The notes under the pieces were generated by a model. That model made no database searches. It had not been told where the DNA came from and was given only the letters and a program-made list of their open reading frames with translations. DNA of 8,144 nt, from positions 1 through 8,144 of the forward strand of contig CAMZBE010000048.1 of assembly GCA_947304475.1 (NCBI GenBank). The letters are read 5' to 3'. Origin of the DNA: an uncultured Clostridia bacterium (lineage in GTDB: Bacteria; Bacillota; Clostridia; Oscillospirales; CAG-272). The position numbers were made by a program, and so were the translations under genes. Positions 5,597 to 8,144 of the stretch are shown in pieces (position 1 is the stretch's first letter; each line of letters starts with the position of its first letter).

Positions 5597-6100
5597 TCAC
5601 AGTCCCGAGAGCAGGTCGGGTTCGGGCGGGGCGAGGTTGACGACGGGGAGGGAGCGGGAGGCTGCGTAGCGGACGGTATAGGCGGTGCCGCCCGTGCGTT
5701 CGGTGAGGTAGCAGATGCAGACGCCGCTATGCTCGACGAGGTACCGGTTCCTTGCCTGCATACACCCGGGCTGATACGCGGGTGCGAGCGTGATCACCTC
5801 GCTTGCGCGGTCGAGGATCGCGTGATAGCGGACGATATCGCGGGCGTTCCAGCCGCGCGTCTGATCCGCGCAGGGGCGCACGATCACGAGTGAGACGTGC
5901 GGGTAGTCGGCGGAGAGTTCCAGCACCGTTTCCGCGGCGAGGGTATCGAAGCCCAAAGCGCCGCCCGAGAGAAAGCGCGTCACACCCTCCTCCCGGATCA
6001 GCCGGAGCACCTCGCGGCGAAGCGAAGAGATAACCCGGGGCAGAACGGCGTCCGGTATCCGCCGGTGCCCGGTAAAGCAGCAGACCGCGTTTGTTTCCAT
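5597..6100 (-). CDS. SLOG-superfamily protein (DUF1273 / YpsA-like)
   Basis: 167-residue cytoplasmic protein with a predicted Rossmann-like fold. Signatures are CCFTGHR (7-13), the glycine-rich nucleotide-binding-type loop SGGALGFD (45-52), PCADQ (76-80), GWNARDIVRYHAIL (83-96), RNRYLVEHS (117-125) and TGGTAYTVRYA (136-146). SLOG proteins are thought to sense or process nucleotide-derived ligands. The Bacillus relative YpsA affects cell division when overproduced, but its biochemistry is unknown (established knowledge). The ATG at 6100-6098 is preferred because AAAGGGGGG lies 7 nt upstream and the conserved CCFTGHR then begins at residue 7, as in relatives. A TTG at 6130 would add 10 residues (MKFTGKGGFG), 7 nt after the rnr stop, and has no better ribosome binding site. 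It follows rnr by 37 nt on the same strand and is probably co-transcribed. Precise function unknown. Confidence 0.85.
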   Translation of the reverse strand: METNAVCCFTGHRRIPDAVLPRVISSLRREVLRLIREEGVTRFLSGGALGFDTLAAETVLELSADYPHVSLVIVRPCADQTRGWNARDIVRYHAILDRASEVITLAPAYQPGCMQARNRYLVEHSGVCICYLTERTGGTAYTVRYAASRSLPVVNLAPPEPDLLSGL

Positions 6101-6107
6101 GCCAAAA

Positions 6108-6118
6108 CCCCCCTTTCC
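6108..6118 (-). promoter_or_regulatory. Ribosome binding site that decides the SLOG start
   Basis: On the minus strand GGAAAGGGGGG ends 7 nt before the ATG at 6100. It supports the ATG over the upstream in-frame TTG at 6130. It contains a run of six G, where slippage would change spacing rather than reading frame. Confidence 0.7.
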
Positions 6119-6137
6119 GGTAAACTTCAAAAAAGCG

Positions 6138-8144
6138 TCAGACGAGCGAAAAGCGCACCCGTCCCGCGAGCGCGTCGACCTCTTCCACGCGGACGGCGAC
6201 GCGATCCCCGAGGTGGAAAGCGACCTTCCCGCCGATGAGCGCCATCTCGTTTTCGTTGTAGATATACATGCCCGGCAGATCCGCGAGCGGGACCATCCCC
6301 TCGCAGGTGTTGTCCAGTTCCGCGAACAACCCGAACGAGGTCAGGGACGACACACGCGCGTCGAAAGTCTCGCCGATATGTTTTTCAAGGTACAGCGCCT
6401 TATAGGTCGCCTCGATCGCCCGCTCCGCGTCCAGCGCGCGCAACTCCGCCGCCGTCGCCGCCTGCGCGGCGTTTTTGGCGTATCCGGAAAAGCGGCGGGG
6501 CGAGGACGAGCCGAGCAAAACTTCCGATATGATCCGGTGCGTCGCCAGATCCGAGAGCCGCCGGATCGGGGAAGTGAAGTGACAGTAGAGGTCGATCGAG
6601 AGCCCGAAGTGGCGGCGGGGTTGATCCTCGTAGCGCGCTTTCGCCATCGCGCGGAGCAAAGCCAGTGAGATCTGTTCCGAAACCCCCTTCTCTTCCGCCT
6701 CCCGGAGCAGGGGCGCAAACGAACTTCTGCCCGGGGCGGCAAGGTCGATCCCGGAGACGTCGAGCCCCAGATGCGCCGCCGCGTTTTTGAACGCAGCGAG
6801 TTTCAGGGGATCGGGATCCTCGTGGATCCGGTACACGCAGGGGAGATTGCGGTCGTGCAGCAGCGTCGCCACCGCCTCGTTCGCCGTCAGCATGAATTGC
6901 TCGATCAGCCGTTCGGCGTCCCCGCGCGGGCGGAGCGTGACGTCGACCGGATCTCCGCGCCCGTCGAGCGTGAAGACCGGTTCGGGGCGGTCGAGGGAGA
7001 GGGCGCCGCGTGCGGCGCTCCGCGTTTCAAGCAGGCGGTAGAGTTCCTGCATCCTGAGAAGGGCGGGAAAGACCGCGCGGTATTTCGGGTAGAAGGGCGA
7101 CGCGTCCCCGAGCGCAAAGAGCGAGTTGACCTCGGAATAGACGCCGCGCACGCGCGAGCGGATCACGGTCTTTTTCAGTTCGGCGGATCGGATCGCGCCG
7201 TCGGGCGAAAGGGTGATCAGGGCAGAGAGGGCGCGCTTGGGTTCGCCGGCGTTGAGCGAGCACGCGCCGTTTGAAAGCGACGGCGGGAGCATGGGGATCA
7301 CCCGGTCGACGAAATAGACCGATGTACCGCGTTTGAAGGCGTCCTTTTCGAGCGCCGAGCCCGGACGGACGTAGGAAGAAACGTCGGCGATATGCACGCC
7401 GAGCAGCCACCCGCCGCCCGCGAGCCGACGAAGCGAAATCGCGTCGTCGAGGTCCTTCGCGTCGGCGCCGTCGATCGTGAAGATCAGATCGCGGGTAAGG
7501 TCAACGCGCCCGGTTTCGTCGAGCGGTTCCGCAGCGATCAGATCCGCCTCGCGAAGCGCCTCGGGATCAAAGTCGGGCTCGATGCCGCAGGACGCGAGGA
7601 TCGCGTCGCAGTTCGCCCGCCGGTCGGTCGAAGCGCCGAAAACGCGGACGATTTTGCAAACGCCCCCCTTCCGTCCGGGAAGGGCGATCTCGACGCGGTC
7701 GCCGGGATCGGCGTCGGGGGAGGGGAAGACCGGGAATTCGCCCGGGATCTTTTTGTCGTCGGGGATCAGGTACCAGCCCGAGCGGAAGCGATCGCGCGAA
7801 GCGTGCCGCCCGAGGGAGAGAACGCGTCCCGCGACCAGCACCCCGATCAGCGTTTTGCGTCCCTCGGAGAGGATCGCGGTCACTTCGCCCTCGGTGCGGC
7901 TCTCGTATCCCCGCCGGAAGCGGACCGAAACCCGGTCGCCGTCGAGCGCGCCGCCGGTCTTGCCGGCAGGAATGAAGATATCGGCGTCGGGGCGTCCCTC
8001 GGCGCCGTCGGGCAGAACGAAGCCGAAGCCCCGCGCCGTCCCCGAAAAGATCCCTTCCGCCACGCCGGACGAACCGCGCTTGGACGCCGGGCGGGCATAG
8101 GGAGAGCGCCGCGCGGGGGCGCGGGCGGCGTTCGGTTTTCGTCC
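6138..8144 (-). CDS. rnr: Ribonuclease R (RNase II/RNB family 3'-5' exoribonuclease), N-terminus beyond window
   Basis: Processive 3'-5' exoribonuclease that degrades structured RNA, rRNA fragments and mRNA; cytoplasmic. Residues are numbered from the GTG at 8063: a cold-shock-type domain beginning EGIFSGTARGFGFV (3-16); a second OB domain to about 145; the RNB catalytic domain with TIDGADAKDLDDAI (196-209), where D198, D204, D206 and D207 correspond to the four metal-binding aspartates of RNase II; Y250 in the conserved aromatic clamp position; HEDPDPLKL (414-422); and HFTSPIRRLSDLATHR (495-510) with the catalytic arginine region. A C-terminal S1 domain (about 564-641) ends the protein, without the lysine-rich tail of E. 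coli RNase R. The GTG has no Shine-Dalgarno, and the frame stays open for 27 more codons (Arg/Ala/Pro-rich) to the window edge, so the true start, and probably an N-terminal helix-turn-helix domain, lies outside. The SLOG gene follows at 37 nt. Confidence 0.95.
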   Translation of the reverse strand, partial: GRKPNAARAPARRSPYARPASKRGSSGVAEGIFSGTARGFGFVLPDGAEGRPDADIFIPAGKTGGALDGDRVSVRFRRGYESRTEGEVTAILSEGRKTLIGVLVAGRVLSLGRHASRDRFRSGWYLIPDDKKIPGEFPVFPSPDADPGDRVEIALPGRKGGVCKIVRVFGASTDRRANCDAILASCGIEPDFDPEALREADLIAAEPLDETGRVDLTRDLIFTIDGADAKDLDDAISLRRLAGGGWLLGVHIADVSSYVRPGSALEKDAFKRGTSVYFVDRVIPMLPPSLSNGACSLNAGEPKRALSALITLSPDGAIRSAELKKTVIRSRVRGVYSEVNSLFALGDASPFYPKYRAVFPALLRMQELYRLLETRSAARGALSLDRPEPVFTLDGRGDPVDVTLRPRGDAERLIEQFMLTANEAVATLLHDRNLPCVYRIHEDPDPLKLAAFKNAAAHLGLDVSGIDLAAPGRSSFAPLLREAEEKGVSEQISLALLRAMAKARYEDQPRRHFGLSIDLYCHFTSPIRRLSDLATHRIISEVLLGSSSPRRFSGYAKNAAQAATAAELRALDAERAIEATYKALYLEKHIGETFDARVSSLTSFGLFAELDNTCEGMVPLADLPGMYIYNENEMALIGGKVAFHLGDRVAVRVEEVDALAGRVRFSLV

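Noticed and set aside
5468..5893. 141-codon plus-strand frame opposite the SLOG gene
   Set aside because: It begins inside hairpins and has no ribosome binding site. Its translation has no recognisable features, whereas the minus-strand frame has clear SLOG motifs.
7477..8100. 207-codon plus-strand frame opposite rnr
   Set aside because: Low-complexity Arg/Ser/Pro-rich shadow of the RNase R gene.

Overview
The window comes from the chromosome of a GC-rich (about 60% by eye) spore-forming member of the Bacillota, most likely a Clostridia-type organism. The evidence is a spoVAC-spoVAD pair, which is restricted to endospore formers, Firmicutes-style Shine-Dalgarno sites, a perfect SigA-type promoter and a clostridial-looking AlaRS. 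The species cannot be named from the sequence. No phage, IS transposase, CRISPR array, rRNA or tRNA was seen.

Layout. (1) Positions 1-869, minus strand: spoVAC followed by the N-terminal part of spoVAD, which runs off the left edge. These encode parts of the SpoVA channel that moves dipicolinic acid (DPA) in and out of the spore core. (2) Positions 870-1048: divergent intergenic region with a consensus promoter for alaS and a weaker candidate forespore promoter for spoVAC on the opposite strand. (3) Positions 1049-3667, plus strand: complete alaS, closed by a strong intrinsic terminator. (4) Positions 3712-3803: leader with two small hairpins. (5) Positions 3804-5264, plus strand: a MATE-family multidrug/cation antiporter. 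(6) Positions 5265-5596: gene-free junction between convergent genes, filled almost end to end with perfect hairpins. Its two ends are inverted copies of one three-hairpin module. (7) Positions 5597-8144, minus strand: an RNase R gene (rnr, N-terminus beyond the right edge) followed 37 nt later by a small SLOG-superfamily (DUF1273/YpsA-like) gene, apparently one operon.

How the genes fit together: the coding content is mostly housekeeping (tRNA charging, RNA decay, efflux, sporulation), and there is no obvious multi-gene defence or biosynthetic system. The least explained items are the structured palindromic element at 5285-5564, where paired stem changes between the two inverted copies suggest that structure rather than sequence is kept, and the rnr-SLOG linkage.
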